Shown here in pieces: positions 1 through 7,603 of a stretch of DNA of 33,261 nt; position 1 is the stretch's first letter; each line of letters begins with the position of its first letter. Made by a program: the position numbers and the translations under genes. The notes beneath the pieces are model-generated. The model saw nothing but the letters and a program-made list of their open reading frames with translations. It had not been told where the DNA came from and made no database searches. The stretch is from DATKIY01 sp035543875 (GTDB lineage Bacteria; Actinomycetota; Actinomycetes; JAHEKZ01), in assembly GCA_035543875.1 (NCBI GenBank), contig DATKIY010000088.1:1-33261 (forward strand), given 5' to 3'.

Positions 1-2
1 TC

Positions 3-662
3 ACACTGACTTCACAGAAAACGCTCAAGTCGGGGTCAGCCGACTGGTTCAGCCCGTCCGTGGCTATCGATGGTGCTGGCAATGTCCATGTGGTCGCGAG
101 CGACGTTGAGGGCGCGGCCAGTGGGCCGAACGTCGTCGTCATAGCCAAGAGCGGCTCGACGTGGACCAACGCGTTGTTCCTCGCAAAGGCTGCTGGCGAG
201 TACGACGGGCCAGGTAACCCCACCGACTGGACGGGTGGCACGGACGCCGCCATCGATCCGACGTCGCCGTGGGACGTGTGGGTCACTGGGGCCATCGGCA
301 CCGCGACCAACACACTGGCCTCAAAGGTTGCCCGCGTCTCGCTGGCCAAGAACACCGCCAAGATCAAGGCGGATGACACTCAGGTCAACAAGGGGGAGCA
401 GGTGACCTTCACGGCCAAGCTCAGTCGGCCAGGCGGAGACACCATCGCGGGTCTTCCGATTGCGCTCCAGAAGAAGAGTGGCACCAGCTGGACCACGGTC
501 AGCTCGAAGCAGACGTCGGCCAAGGGCAAAGCGAAGTGGACCTTGAAGATCAAGAACCCTGCTCAGTACCGGACTCTGGGCAAGGCTGTGAAGCAGTCGG
601 GTGGCCAGGGCAAGGTTGTCGCCAAGGTCACCAGCAAGGCGCTGCAGATCAGCTTGAACTAG
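3..662 (+). CDS. C-terminal part of a probable extracellular beta-propeller/Ig-like protein (5' end cut by window)
   Basis: The reading frame is open to the left edge, so only the C-terminal ~219 residues are seen. Two parts are visible. The first ~110 residues carry propeller-type repeats (SPSVAIDGAGNVHVVASD; AAIDPTSPWDVWVTG), like those of BNR/sialidase-like or NHL-like extracellular blades. The last ~100 residues form a Lys/Thr/Ser-rich beta-sandwich-like domain (NKGEQVTFTAKL ... GLPIALQKKSG ... AKGKAKWTLKIKN) of the bacterial Ig-like kind. There is no LPXTG motif or C-terminal membrane helix, so it is probably released, or attached through parts not seen. A signal peptide would lie outside the window. 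A GTG at 60 could be mistaken for the start, but the in-frame sequence before it continues the repeat. The ligand or enzyme activity is unknown; the link to the chaperone genes downstream is only positional, with a terminator between them. Confidence 0.75.
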   Translation, partial: TLTSQKTLKSGSADWFSPSVAIDGAGNVHVVASDVEGAASGPNVVVIAKSGSTWTNALFLAKAAGEYDGPGNPTDWTGGTDAAIDPTSPWDVWVTGAIGTATNTLASKVARVSLAKNTAKIKADDTQVNKGEQVTFTAKLSRPGGDTIAGLPIALQKKSGTSWTTVSSKQTSAKGKAKWTLKIKNPAQYRTLGKAVKQSGGQGKVVAKVTSKALQISLN

Positions 663-714
663 TCACTCAGCTGTACGGGATGTGATGTAGGTCACAGCTC
701 GTCTGCACAGTTTG

Positions 715-746
715 CAAGGCCCGCCGGGATGACCCGGCGGGCCTTG
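715..746 (+). terminator. Strong GC-rich hairpin terminator after the surface-protein gene
   Basis: A perfect 14-bp stem (715-728 pairing with 733-746; arm CAAGGCCCGCCGGG) closes on a 4-nt loop ATGA. It starts 53 nt after the stop codon at 660-662. No U-run follows, which is usual for actinobacterial terminators. It should insulate the dnaK promoter from upstream transcription. Confidence 0.85.
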
Positions 747-763
747 TGCGTTCCATCCACAGG

Positions 764-788
764 TAAAGTTGCGTCGTAGCGACTCAAC
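764..788 (+). promoter_or_regulatory. HAIR-like operator (HspR binding site) and candidate -10 region of the dnaK operon
   Basis: GTTGCGT (768-774), a 7-nt spacer, and ACTCAAC (782-788) match the HAIR consensus CTTGAGT-N7-ACTCAAG at 11 of 14 half-site positions with exactly the right spacing. The two arms pair at 8 of 9 positions around TAG (777-779). A TANNNT box, TAAAGT at 764-769, touches the left half-site, so a start point near 776 would lie inside the operator. An alternative is a -35 at TTGCGT (770-775) with a poor -10 near 793-798. HspR is encoded four genes into the cluster, which supports the reading. The promoter position is less sure than the operator. Confidence 0.68.
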
Positions 789-862
789 CTGTTTGATACA
801 CCTAGTAGCAACTACGAACACTCTCTGGCTTCGGGCCAGACCACACCGGAGGTACAACCCAC

Positions 863-2719
863 ATGGGCCGAGCGGTCGGAATCGACTTGGGGACGACCAA
901 CTCTGTCGTCTCCGTCCTAGAGGGCGGCGAGCCAGCCGTCATCGCAAACGCGGAGGGCGCACGCACCACCCCCAGCGTCGTCGCCTTCGCCAAGAACGGT
1001 GAGGTGCTGGTTGGCGAGGTCGCCAAGCGCCAGGCCGTCACTAACCCCGATCGCACCATCCGGTCGGTCAAGCGCCATATGGGGACCAGTTGGTCGGTCG
1101 ACATCGACGGCAAGGACTACACGGCCCAGGAGATTTCAGCGCGAATCCTGCAAAAGTTGAAGCGTGATGCTGAGGCCTACCTCGGTGAGCCGGTAGCAGA
1201 AGCTGTCATCACCGTTCCGGCGTACTTCAGTGACGCCCAGCGGCAGGCAACCAAAGAAGCCGGCGAGATCGCCGGCATGAACGTGCTGCGCATCGTCAAC
1301 GAGCCCACGTCAGCCGCACTGGCCTACGGACTCGACAAAGGCGACCAGGACCAAACGATCCTGGTGTTCGACCTCGGAGGCGGAACCTTCGATGTGTCGT
1401 TGCTGGAGATAGGTGAAGGCGTTGTCGAGGTCAAGGCGACCAGTGGTGACAACCACCTCGGTGGCGACGACTGGGATGACGCAATCATTGGTTGGCTGGT
1501 CGACCGCTTCAAAGCGGCCAACGGCATCGACTTGGCCAAAGACAAGATGGCCATGCAGCGTGTTCGCGAAGCGGCGGAGAAGGCGAAGATTGAGCTGTCG
1601 TCCTCAGCGCAGACATCCATCAACCTCCCCTACGTCACGATCGACGCCGAGAAGAACCCCTTGTTCCTCGACGAGACGCTGACTCGCGCGCAGTTCCAGA
1701 ACATGACGCATGACCTGCTTGAGCGCACCCGCAAGCCATTCGAAACCGTCATTCGCGACGGTGGCACCAAGGTGTCCGACATCGACCAGATCATCTTGGT
1801 CGGCGGATCCACCCGCATGCCCGCGGTCAGTGAACTAGTGCGGGAGCTAACGGGCGGCAAGGAGCCAAACAAGTCGGTCAACCCTGACGAGGTTGTCTCG
1901 GTTGGTGCGGCGCTGCAGGCCGGTGTGTTGAAGGGCGAAGTCAAAGATGTGCTGCTGCTCGACGTGACGCCGTTGTCCTTGGGTATTGAGACCAAGGGCG
2001 GAATCATGACCAAGCTGATCGAACGCAATACAACGATCCCAACAAAGAAGTCGGAAACGTTCACCACGGCTGACGACAATCAGCCATCGGTCCAGATTCA
2101 GGTGTACCAAGGCGAACGGGAGATTGCGGCGTACAACAAGAAGCTCGGAATGTTTGAGCTCACTGGATTGCCCCCAGCTCCGCGAGGCATCCCCAAGATT
2201 GAGGTGACGTTCGACATTGACGCCAATGGCATCGTGCACGTGCATGCCAAGGATGAGGCGACCGGCCGTGAGAACTCAGTTCAGATAACGGGTGGCTCTG
2301 CCCTGTCCAAGGAAGACATCGAGCGAATGATGGGCGACGCCGAGTCGCACGCTGAAGAGGACCGTCAGCGGCGTGAAGAGGCAGAGGTTCGCAACTCCGC
2401 GGATGCGTTGGTCTATCAGACCGAGAGGTTCTTGAAGGACAACGAAGACAAGGTTCCTGAGGATGCCAAGGCAAACGTCGAGGAGCCTCTTGCTGAGCTG
2501 AAGAAGGCGCTGGAAGGCACTGACACCGACGCTATCAAGGTTGCTGCTGAAAAGGTCGCGACTGCTAGTCAGTCCCTGGGCGCTGCGATGTACGCACAAA
2601 GCGAAGCGGCTGGTTCGGGTGCTGCTGAAGATGGGGCAGCGGCCGATTCAGGCGACGACGACATCGTCGAGGCCGAAATCGTCGACGAGCCGGCCGAAAG
2701 CGGCGAGGCAGACAAGTGA
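863..2719 (+). CDS. dnaK: Molecular chaperone DnaK (Hsp70)
   Basis: Cytosolic ATP-dependent chaperone that binds exposed hydrophobic segments of unfolded proteins; it works with DnaJ and GrpE and feeds ClpB. The 618-residue protein has the Hsp70 signatures in order: IDLGTTNS (7-14), catalytic Lys70, VFDLGGGTFD (168-177), a third ATPase signature ILVGGSTRMPAV, the interdomain linker DVLLLD (362-367), and a C-terminal lid ending in an Asp/Glu/Ala-rich tail. The linker lies roughly 25 residues earlier than in E. coli DnaK, as in Gram-positive DnaKs that lack a segment of the ATPase domain. ATG 863 follows a GGAGG box (848-852). The stop overlaps the grpE start (GTGA), so the two genes are translationally coupled. 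Expression is probably repressed by HspR through the upstream HAIR-like site. Confidence 0.98.
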   Translation: MGRAVGIDLGTTNSVVSVLEGGEPAVIANAEGARTTPSVVAFAKNGEVLVGEVAKRQAVTNPDRTIRSVKRHMGTSWSVDIDGKDYTAQEISARILQKLKRDAEAYLGEPVAEAVITVPAYFSDAQRQATKEAGEIAGMNVLRIVNEPTSAALAYGLDKGDQDQTILVFDLGGGTFDVSLLEIGEGVVEVKATSGDNHLGGDDWDDAIIGWLVDRFKAANGIDLAKDKMAMQRVREAAEKAKIELSSSAQTSINLPYVTIDAEKNPLFLDETLTRAQFQNMTHDLLERTRKPFETVIRDGGTKVSDIDQIILVGGSTRMPAVSELVRELTGGKEPNKSVNPDEVVSVGAALQAGVLKGEVKDVLLLDVTPLSLGIETKGGIMTKLIERNTTIPTKKSETFTTADDNQPSVQIQVYQGEREIAAYNKKLGMFELTGLPPAPRGIPKIEVTFDIDANGIVHVHAKDEATGRENSVQITGGSALSKEDIERMMGDAESHAEEDRQRREEAEVRNSADALVYQTERFLKDNEDKVPEDAKANVEEPLAELKKALEGTDTDAIKVAAEKVATASQSLGAAMYAQSEAAGSGAAEDGAAADSGDDDIVEAEIVDEPAESGEADK

Positions 2720-3327
2720 GCGAGTCCGACCAAGAACACACCGGACCGGTAGTCCGCGACAAGCGGCGCATCGATCCAGTGACAGGTGAGGTTCGTGAGG
2801 TGGCGGGTACGCCCGCCACCTCAGCCTCCTCGACTGATGCTGACCCATCAGCTTCGCTGGCCGGACAAGAGCAGATGGCCGGCACTCTCGATGCCGACCT
2901 CGCTGCGCTTGAGGAACAGCTCACCGAACGAACAGCAGACGTTCAACGCGTTCACGCCGAGTACGCCAACTACCGCAAGCGCGTCGACCGCGACCGGGAG
3001 CTGGTGCGTGAGCAGGCGACGGCGTCTGTGCTTGCTGAGTTGCTCACGGTGCTCGACGACATCGAGCGGGCAAGGGAGCACGGTGAGGTCGTCGGTGGCT
3101 TCAAAGCCGTGGCTGACTCACTTGAGTCTGCCGTCACCAAGTTGGGGCTAGAGCGTTTTGGCGACGTTGGCGATCCGTTCGACCCGGTGATTCACGAAGC
3201 GCTTACTCACACGGAGTCGGCTGAAGTCAGCGAAACCACCTGCGTTCAGATCTTTCAACCCGGTTACCGCTTCGCCGGCCGCGTGATTCGCCCAGCACGA
3301 GTAGCAGTAGCCGACCCCCAGTCCTAG
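2716..3327 (+). CDS. grpE: Nucleotide exchange factor GrpE
   Basis: GrpE dimer releases ADP from DnaK and so resets the chaperone cycle. The 203-residue protein fits the family: an acidic, low-complexity N-terminus (~1-50), a long helical coiled-coil segment (~52-105, with the typical EYANYRKRVDRD stretch), and a C-terminal beta domain that holds the family motif DPFDPVIHEAL (from residue 153) and ends near VIRPARVAVA. The GTG start overlaps the dnaK stop by 4 bp (GTGA), which fixes the start and couples translation. A stem-loop begins on the first base after the stop codon and separates it from dnaJ. Confidence 0.96.
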   Translation: MSESDQEHTGPVVRDKRRIDPVTGEVREVAGTPATSASSTDADPSASLAGQEQMAGTLDADLAALEEQLTERTADVQRVHAEYANYRKRVDRDRELVREQATASVLAELLTVLDDIERAREHGEVVGGFKAVADSLESAVTKLGLERFGDVGDPFDPVIHEALTHTESAEVSETTCVQIFQPGYRFAGRVIRPARVAVADPQS

Positions 3328-3350
3328 CGAGAACGACGCGTTCGCTCTCG
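3328..3350 (+). other. Stem-loop in the grpE-dnaJ spacer
   Basis: Directly after the grpE stop, 3328-3336 (CGAGAACGA) pairs with 3342-3350 (TCGCTCTCG) over a 5-nt loop CGCGT: eight pairs with one A-C mismatch. No U-run follows. It could be a processing or stability element or a partial attenuator that sets dnaJ level relative to dnaK-grpE. The rest of the 84-bp spacer holds the dnaJ ribosome binding site and no clear promoter. Confidence 0.5.
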
Positions 3351-3411
3351 TATGCGTACGAAACGCCGCAATCAACAGGAAAGTTAGGCACAAGCAAGAG
3401 GAGGTGACGTC

Positions 3412-4566
3412 GTGAGCACCAAGGACTATGTCGAGAAGGACTACTACGCCGCGCTCGGCGTCACCAAGTCAGCGTCTGCTGAGGAAATCAAGAAGGCCTA
3501 CCGCACGTTGGCTCGCAAGCACCATCCAGATGCAAACGAAAGCTCTCCAGCGGCCGAAGAGCGATTCAAGGAAATCTCGGAGGCGTATGACGTGCTCTCC
3601 GACGACGCAAAACGTCGTGAGTACGACGAGATTCGTTCCTACGGCTCTGGTTACGGCGGGGGTGGGTTCGGCCCGGGAGGCGCCTACTTTGGGGGACAGG
3701 ACGGAGCACAGTCGGTCAACCTCGGTGACTTGTTCGGGCAAGGTGGCTTGGGCGATGTTCTCGGCGGGATGTTTGGCCAGGCAGGAGGCGGCCAACGTCG
3801 GCGTACGAAAGGCTCCGATCTCAGCGCGTCAGTAACACTGGGATTTCGCGACGCTGTGCACGGCGTCACCACGTCGCTGCAAATCCGAAGCGAAGCCGCC
3901 TGTCCAACGTGTGGTGGGTCCGGTGCAAAGCCTGGTACGTCACCGCACGTCTGTGCTTCCTGCGGAGGTTCAGGACAGACAGTTCGACAACAAGGCGGAT
4001 TTGGTTTTGCTGAGACGTGTCGGGCCTGTCACGGTCGAGGCTCTGTCGTCGACGATCCGTGCAGCACCTGTAGCGGCATGGGTGCCACGATGCAAACGCG
4101 CACCATCCAAACGCGTATCCCAGCCGGCGTGAAGGATGGGCAAACTCTTCGACTGTCCGGCAAGGGCGGGCCAGGTAACCAAGGTGGCCCCAGCGGTGAT
4201 CTGCTCGTCACAGTCAACGTGCGCAAACACCCACTGTTCGGACGCAAGGGTGCTCATCTCACGCTGACCCTTCCGATCACCTTTTCGGAAGCGGCTCTTG
4301 GCGCGACGGTGCAGGTGCCGACGCTCGACGGTGACCAGGTGTCGCTCAAGATCCCCGCAGGCACTCCAAGCGGTCGCACATTCCGGGTTCGTGGGCGCGG
4401 AGTGCCACGTAAGGATGGCAAAGCTGGCGATCTGCTCGTCACTGCTGAAGTGGCGGTCCCGCAGCGGGTCGACGGCAAGGCTCGAAAGCTACTTGAGGAC
4501 TACCAAACCGCCACGGCTGGAGACGATCCGCGAGCTGACCTGATCTCCATAGCGGGGAAGGAGTAA
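3412..4566 (+). CDS. dnaJ: Chaperone protein DnaJ (Hsp40, type I)
   Basis: J-protein co-chaperone that stimulates DnaK ATPase and delivers substrates. The 384-residue protein has the full type I architecture: J domain (~10-75) with HPD at 38-40, a Gly/Phe-rich linker (~77-130), four CxxCxGxG zinc-finger repeats beginning at Cys164 (CPTCGGSG), Cys181 (CASCGGSG), Cys203 (CRACHGRG) and Cys217 (CSTCSGMG), then the two-lobed C-terminal substrate domain (IPAGVKDGQTLRL; IPAGTPSGRTFRVRGRG). GTG 3412 is preceded by AGGAGGTGA (3399-3407), an essentially perfect Shine-Dalgarno with 7 nt spacing, the strongest in the window. The hspR ATG lies 2 nt after the stop codon, so the two are co-translated. It could be named dnaJ1 or dnaJ2; a second copy elsewhere is common in actinobacteria. 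Confidence 0.97.
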   Translation: MSTKDYVEKDYYAALGVTKSASAEEIKKAYRTLARKHHPDANESSPAAEERFKEISEAYDVLSDDAKRREYDEIRSYGSGYGGGGFGPGGAYFGGQDGAQSVNLGDLFGQGGLGDVLGGMFGQAGGGQRRRTKGSDLSASVTLGFRDAVHGVTTSLQIRSEAACPTCGGSGAKPGTSPHVCASCGGSGQTVRQQGGFGFAETCRACHGRGSVVDDPCSTCSGMGATMQTRTIQTRIPAGVKDGQTLRLSGKGGPGNQGGPSGDLLVTVNVRKHPLFGRKGAHLTLTLPITFSEAALGATVQVPTLDGDQVSLKIPAGTPSGRTFRVRGRGVPRKDGKAGDLLVTAEVAVPQRVDGKARKLLEDYQTATAGDDPRADLISIAGKE

Positions 4567-4568
4567 CC

Positions 4569-4982
4569 ATGTCAATCGAAGACCTCAGCGGTACACCGGT
4601 CTACGCCATCTCCGTGGTCGCTCAGCTCACCGGCATGCATCCGCAGACGCTGCGCCAGTACGACAGGCTCGGCTTAGTGGCTCCGCAGCGAACAGCAGGG
4701 GGAGGACGCCGCTATTCGGCGCGCGACGTCGACCGCTTGCGCGAGATTCAACAGCTCTCAGCCGAAGGTATTGGCCTGATCGGCGTCAAACGAATCTTCG
4801 AGTTGGAGCTGCATGTCGAGGCGCTGCGAGCCCGGGTAGCTGAGCTTGAGGCTGAGCTAGAACGTACCGATGGATCGCATGTCGACGGACGTCGTGCCGG
4901 CGCTGTGGGAACCGAGATGGTCCTACGTGACCGAACTTCAGTTGTTGTCTGGCGCCGACCTCCCCGCTCACCGCTTGGCTGA
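4569..4982 (+). CDS. hspR: Heat-shock repressor HspR (MerR family)
   Basis: DNA-binding repressor of the dnaK regulon. The 137-residue protein carries a MerR-type winged helix-turn-helix at 12-58: YAISVVAQLTGMHPQTLRQY followed by DRLGLV and the wing GGGRRYS. A heptad-rich helix (about 79-99) follows and probably forms the dimer. HspR binds HAIR sequences, and in Streptomyces DnaK acts as its co-repressor, so free DnaK levels set repression; here a HAIR-like site lies in front of dnaK. ATG 4569 follows AAGGAG (4558-4563), which overlaps the dnaJ stop codon, so translation is coupled. The tail after the coiled coil (about 100-137) is Arg-rich and poorly conserved in feel. I see no second HAIR match in its 3' end before clpB. 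Confidence 0.93.
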   Translation: MSIEDLSGTPVYAISVVAQLTGMHPQTLRQYDRLGLVAPQRTAGGGRRYSARDVDRLREIQQLSAEGIGLIGVKRIFELELHVEALRARVAELEAELERTDGSHVDGRRAGAVGTEMVLRDRTSVVVWRRPPRSPLG

Positions 4983-5002
4983 TATCAAACTTTGGAGTCC
5001 CG

Positions 5003-7579
5003 ATGGAACTAACCACGCGCAGTCGTGACGCGCTAGGTGCCGCCCAACAGCAAGCGGTCTCCGACGGCCATCCACAGCTTGAGCCAGTACACGTGTTGGC
5101 GGCGCTCCTCGACGACGCCGACGGAATTCCTGCTGCGTTGTTGCAGGCGATTGGCGTCGACCGCGAAGACGTCCGCTCAAAGGCGCAGGCAGCGCTCGCA
5201 CGCCTACCTCGCGTAAGTGGCACGACCGCATCGGGTCCTCAGGCTTCCGGAGCACTACAGCGGGTGCTTGCACGCGCGACCGAGCGAGCGCAGGAGCGCG
5301 GCGATTCATATGTGTCGACCGAGCACCTACTCCTTGGCCTTGCCAGCGTGCCGGGTGAAGCGGCCGACGTGCTCGCATCGGTAGGTGTCAGCGAGGATGC
5401 AGTCACAGATGCATTGGACCGAGTGCGCGGTAGTTCACGCGTGTCGTCACCGGACCCGGAGGGAACGTTTCAAACCCTAGAGAAGTACGGCGTCGACCTG
5501 ACTCAGCAGGCTCGCGAGGGCCGACTAGACCCGGTGATTGGACGCGACGCCGAGATCCGACGTGTCATTCAGGTGCTGTCGCGGCGAACCAAGAACAACC
5601 CTGTCCTGATTGGCGAACCTGGCGTGGGCAAGACCGCAGTGGTTGAAGGTTTGGCTCAGCGAATGGTTGCAGGTGATGTGCCCGAGTCTTTGCGCGGCAA
5701 GCGGCTTATTGCGCTTGACCTGGGTGGCATGGTGGCTGGCGCCAAGTACCGAGGGGAGTTCGAGGAACGACTCAAAGCCGTCCTCGATGAGATCAAAGAG
5801 TCTGACGGCCAGGTAGTGACGTTCATCGATGAGATGCACACCGTGGTCGGCGCTGGTGCGACCGGCGAAGGCGCCATGGACGCAAGCAACATGCTGAAGC
5901 CGATGCTGGCGCGTGGTGAGCTCCGGATGATCGGTGCCACGACACTCGACGAGTTTCGCGAACACGTCGAGAAAGATCCAGCGCTGGAGCGGAGGTTCCA
6001 ACAGGTCCTCGTTGGTGAGCCCAGCGTCGCCGACACGATCGCCATCCTGCGTGGCCTCAAGGAGCGGTACGAGGCCCATCACAAGGTCCAGATCTCGGAC
6101 GCTGCGCTGGTAGCTGCAGCATCGCTATCCAACCGCTACATCCCGGCGCGTCAGCTGCCAGATAAGGCGATCGACCTGATTGACGAAGCGGCGTCACGCC
6201 TGCGGATGGAAATCGACTCGAGCCCGGTGGAGATAGATGAGCTGCAACGGACGGCCGATCGACTACGCATGGAAGAGATGGCGCTGACTCGCGAGACCGA
6301 CGCAGCGTCCCAGGAACGGCTCGCGGCTCTACGCGCTGAACTGGCTGACGTGCAGGAGCAACTCGACGCGCTAAGCACGCGTTGGGAGCGAGAGAAGTCT
6401 GGTCTCAACCGGGTCGGCGAGATGAAGACACGGGTTGACGAACTACGCATTCGCGCAGAGCGCGCGCAGCGCGAAGGTGACCTGGCGACGGCTTCAGAAC
6501 TTCTCTACGGAGAGATCCCCGAGCTGGAGAAGCAGATCACCGAGGCAGCTGCATCAGCAGAAGCCATGGATGCGATGGTGAAAGAAGAAGTTGGTCCCGA
6601 CGACATTGCCGAGGTAGTTGGAGCCTGGACAGGTATCCCCGCCGGACGCTTACTCGAAGGCGAAGCCGCAAAGTTACTCCGCATGGAAGCCGAGCTCGGG
6701 GCGCGCGTTATCGGTCAGACTGCCGCCGTCCGCTCGGTGTCCGACGCGGTGCGCAGAGCCAGGGCAGGTATCGCTGACCCGGACCGACCGACCGGCTCAT
6801 TTCTGTTTCTTGGACCAACCGGGGTTGGTAAGACAGAGCTCGCGAAAGCGCTGGCTGAGTTTTTGTTCGATGACGCACACGCCATGGTTCGCATCGACAT
6901 GAGCGAATACGGTGAGAAGCACTCGGTGGCCAGACTTGTAGGTGCGCCCCCTGGTTACGTCGGCTACGAAGAGGGTGGCCAGCTAACCGAGGCGGTGCGC
7001 CGTCGGCCCTACTCGGTGGTGTTACTCGACGAGGTCGAGAAAGCACATCCCGAAGTGTTTGATGTGCTGTTGCAGGTTCTCGACGATGGTCGCTTGACCG
7101 ATGGCCAGGGACGCGTAGTGGATTTCAAGAACTCCATCCTGATTCTCACTTCAAACCTCGGGTCGATGTTCTTGGTCGACCCGCATCTAGACGAAGAGGG
7201 AAAGCGCGACAAGGTAATGGGCGTGGTTAGAGCCACCTTTAAACCAGAGTTCTTGAATCGACTCGACGACGTGGTGCTCTTTGACACACTCACCACCGAC
7301 GAGCTAGCGCAGATCGTCGACCTGCAGGTCGACGGCCTCGACAAGCGCTTGGCGGATCGGCGAATCAGCCTTGTTGTGACTCCTGATGCAAGCCTTTGGC
7401 TTGCTAGCGAAGGCTATGACCCGGCCTATGGTGCGCGGCCACTGCGTCGTCTGATCCAGACCGCAATTGGCGATCCGCTGGCGAGGATGCTGATTTCCGG
7501 CGAAGTGGTAGACGGTGCCACCGTGCGCGTTGACGTTGACGCCGAGCAGGGGATGCTGGCGCTGAGCGTTTCCTCGTGA
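5003..7579 (+). CDS. clpB: Protein disaggregase ClpB (Hsp104/ClpB AAA+ ATPase)
   Basis: Hexameric AAA+ machine that pulls polypeptides out of aggregates and hands them to DnaK. The 858-residue protein has an N-terminal Clp_N double repeat (~1-145), NBD1 with Walker A GEPGVGKT at 204-211, Walker B TFIDEMH and arginine-finger segment DPALERRFQ, a coiled-coil middle domain (~400-520, rich in Arg/Glu/Leu heptads), NBD2 with Walker A GPTGVGKT at 604-611 and Walker B VVLLDEVEKAH, and the C-terminal YGARPLRR sensor-2 region. The middle domain separates it from ClpA/ClpC, and length is normal for ClpB. GGAG (4995-4998) sits 4 nt before the ATG. It lies 20 bp after hspR with no visible separate promoter, so it is probably the last gene of the heat-shock operon. 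Confidence 0.96.
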   Translation: MELTTRSRDALGAAQQQAVSDGHPQLEPVHVLAALLDDADGIPAALLQAIGVDREDVRSKAQAALARLPRVSGTTASGPQASGALQRVLARATERAQERGDSYVSTEHLLLGLASVPGEAADVLASVGVSEDAVTDALDRVRGSSRVSSPDPEGTFQTLEKYGVDLTQQAREGRLDPVIGRDAEIRRVIQVLSRRTKNNPVLIGEPGVGKTAVVEGLAQRMVAGDVPESLRGKRLIALDLGGMVAGAKYRGEFEERLKAVLDEIKESDGQVVTFIDEMHTVVGAGATGEGAMDASNMLKPMLARGELRMIGATTLDEFREHVEKDPALERRFQQVLVGEPSVADTIAILRGLKERYEAHHKVQISDAALVAAASLSNRYIPARQLPDKAIDLIDEAASRLRMEIDSSPVEIDELQRTADRLRMEEMALTRETDAASQERLAALRAELADVQEQLDALSTRWEREKSGLNRVGEMKTRVDELRIRAERAQREGDLATASELLYGEIPELEKQITEAAASAEAMDAMVKEEVGPDDIAEVVGAWTGIPAGRLLEGEAAKLLRMEAELGARVIGQTAAVRSVSDAVRRARAGIADPDRPTGSFLFLGPTGVGKTELAKALAEFLFDDAHAMVRIDMSEYGEKHSVARLVGAPPGYVGYEEGGQLTEAVRRRPYSVVLLDEVEKAHPEVFDVLLQVLDDGRLTDGQGRVVDFKNSILILTSNLGSMFLVDPHLDEEGKRDKVMGVVRATFKPEFLNRLDDVVLFDTLTTDELAQIVDLQVDGLDKRLADRRISLVVTPDASLWLASEGYDPAYGARPLRRLIQTAIGDPLARMLISGEVVDGATVRVDVDAEQGMLALSVSS

Positions 7580-7603
7580 CTCATGCAGCTACGCAGCCAA
7601 CGG

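Noticed and set aside
743..862. CIRCE (HrcA) element in front of dnaK
   Set aside because: No TTAGCACTC-N9-GAGTGCTAA-like sequence is present; only the HAIR-like repeat fits.
4860..5002. Second HAIR site in front of clpB
   Set aside because: No ACTCAA half-site with a partner at 7 nt; the only near match, around GGAGTCCC, does not form the repeat.
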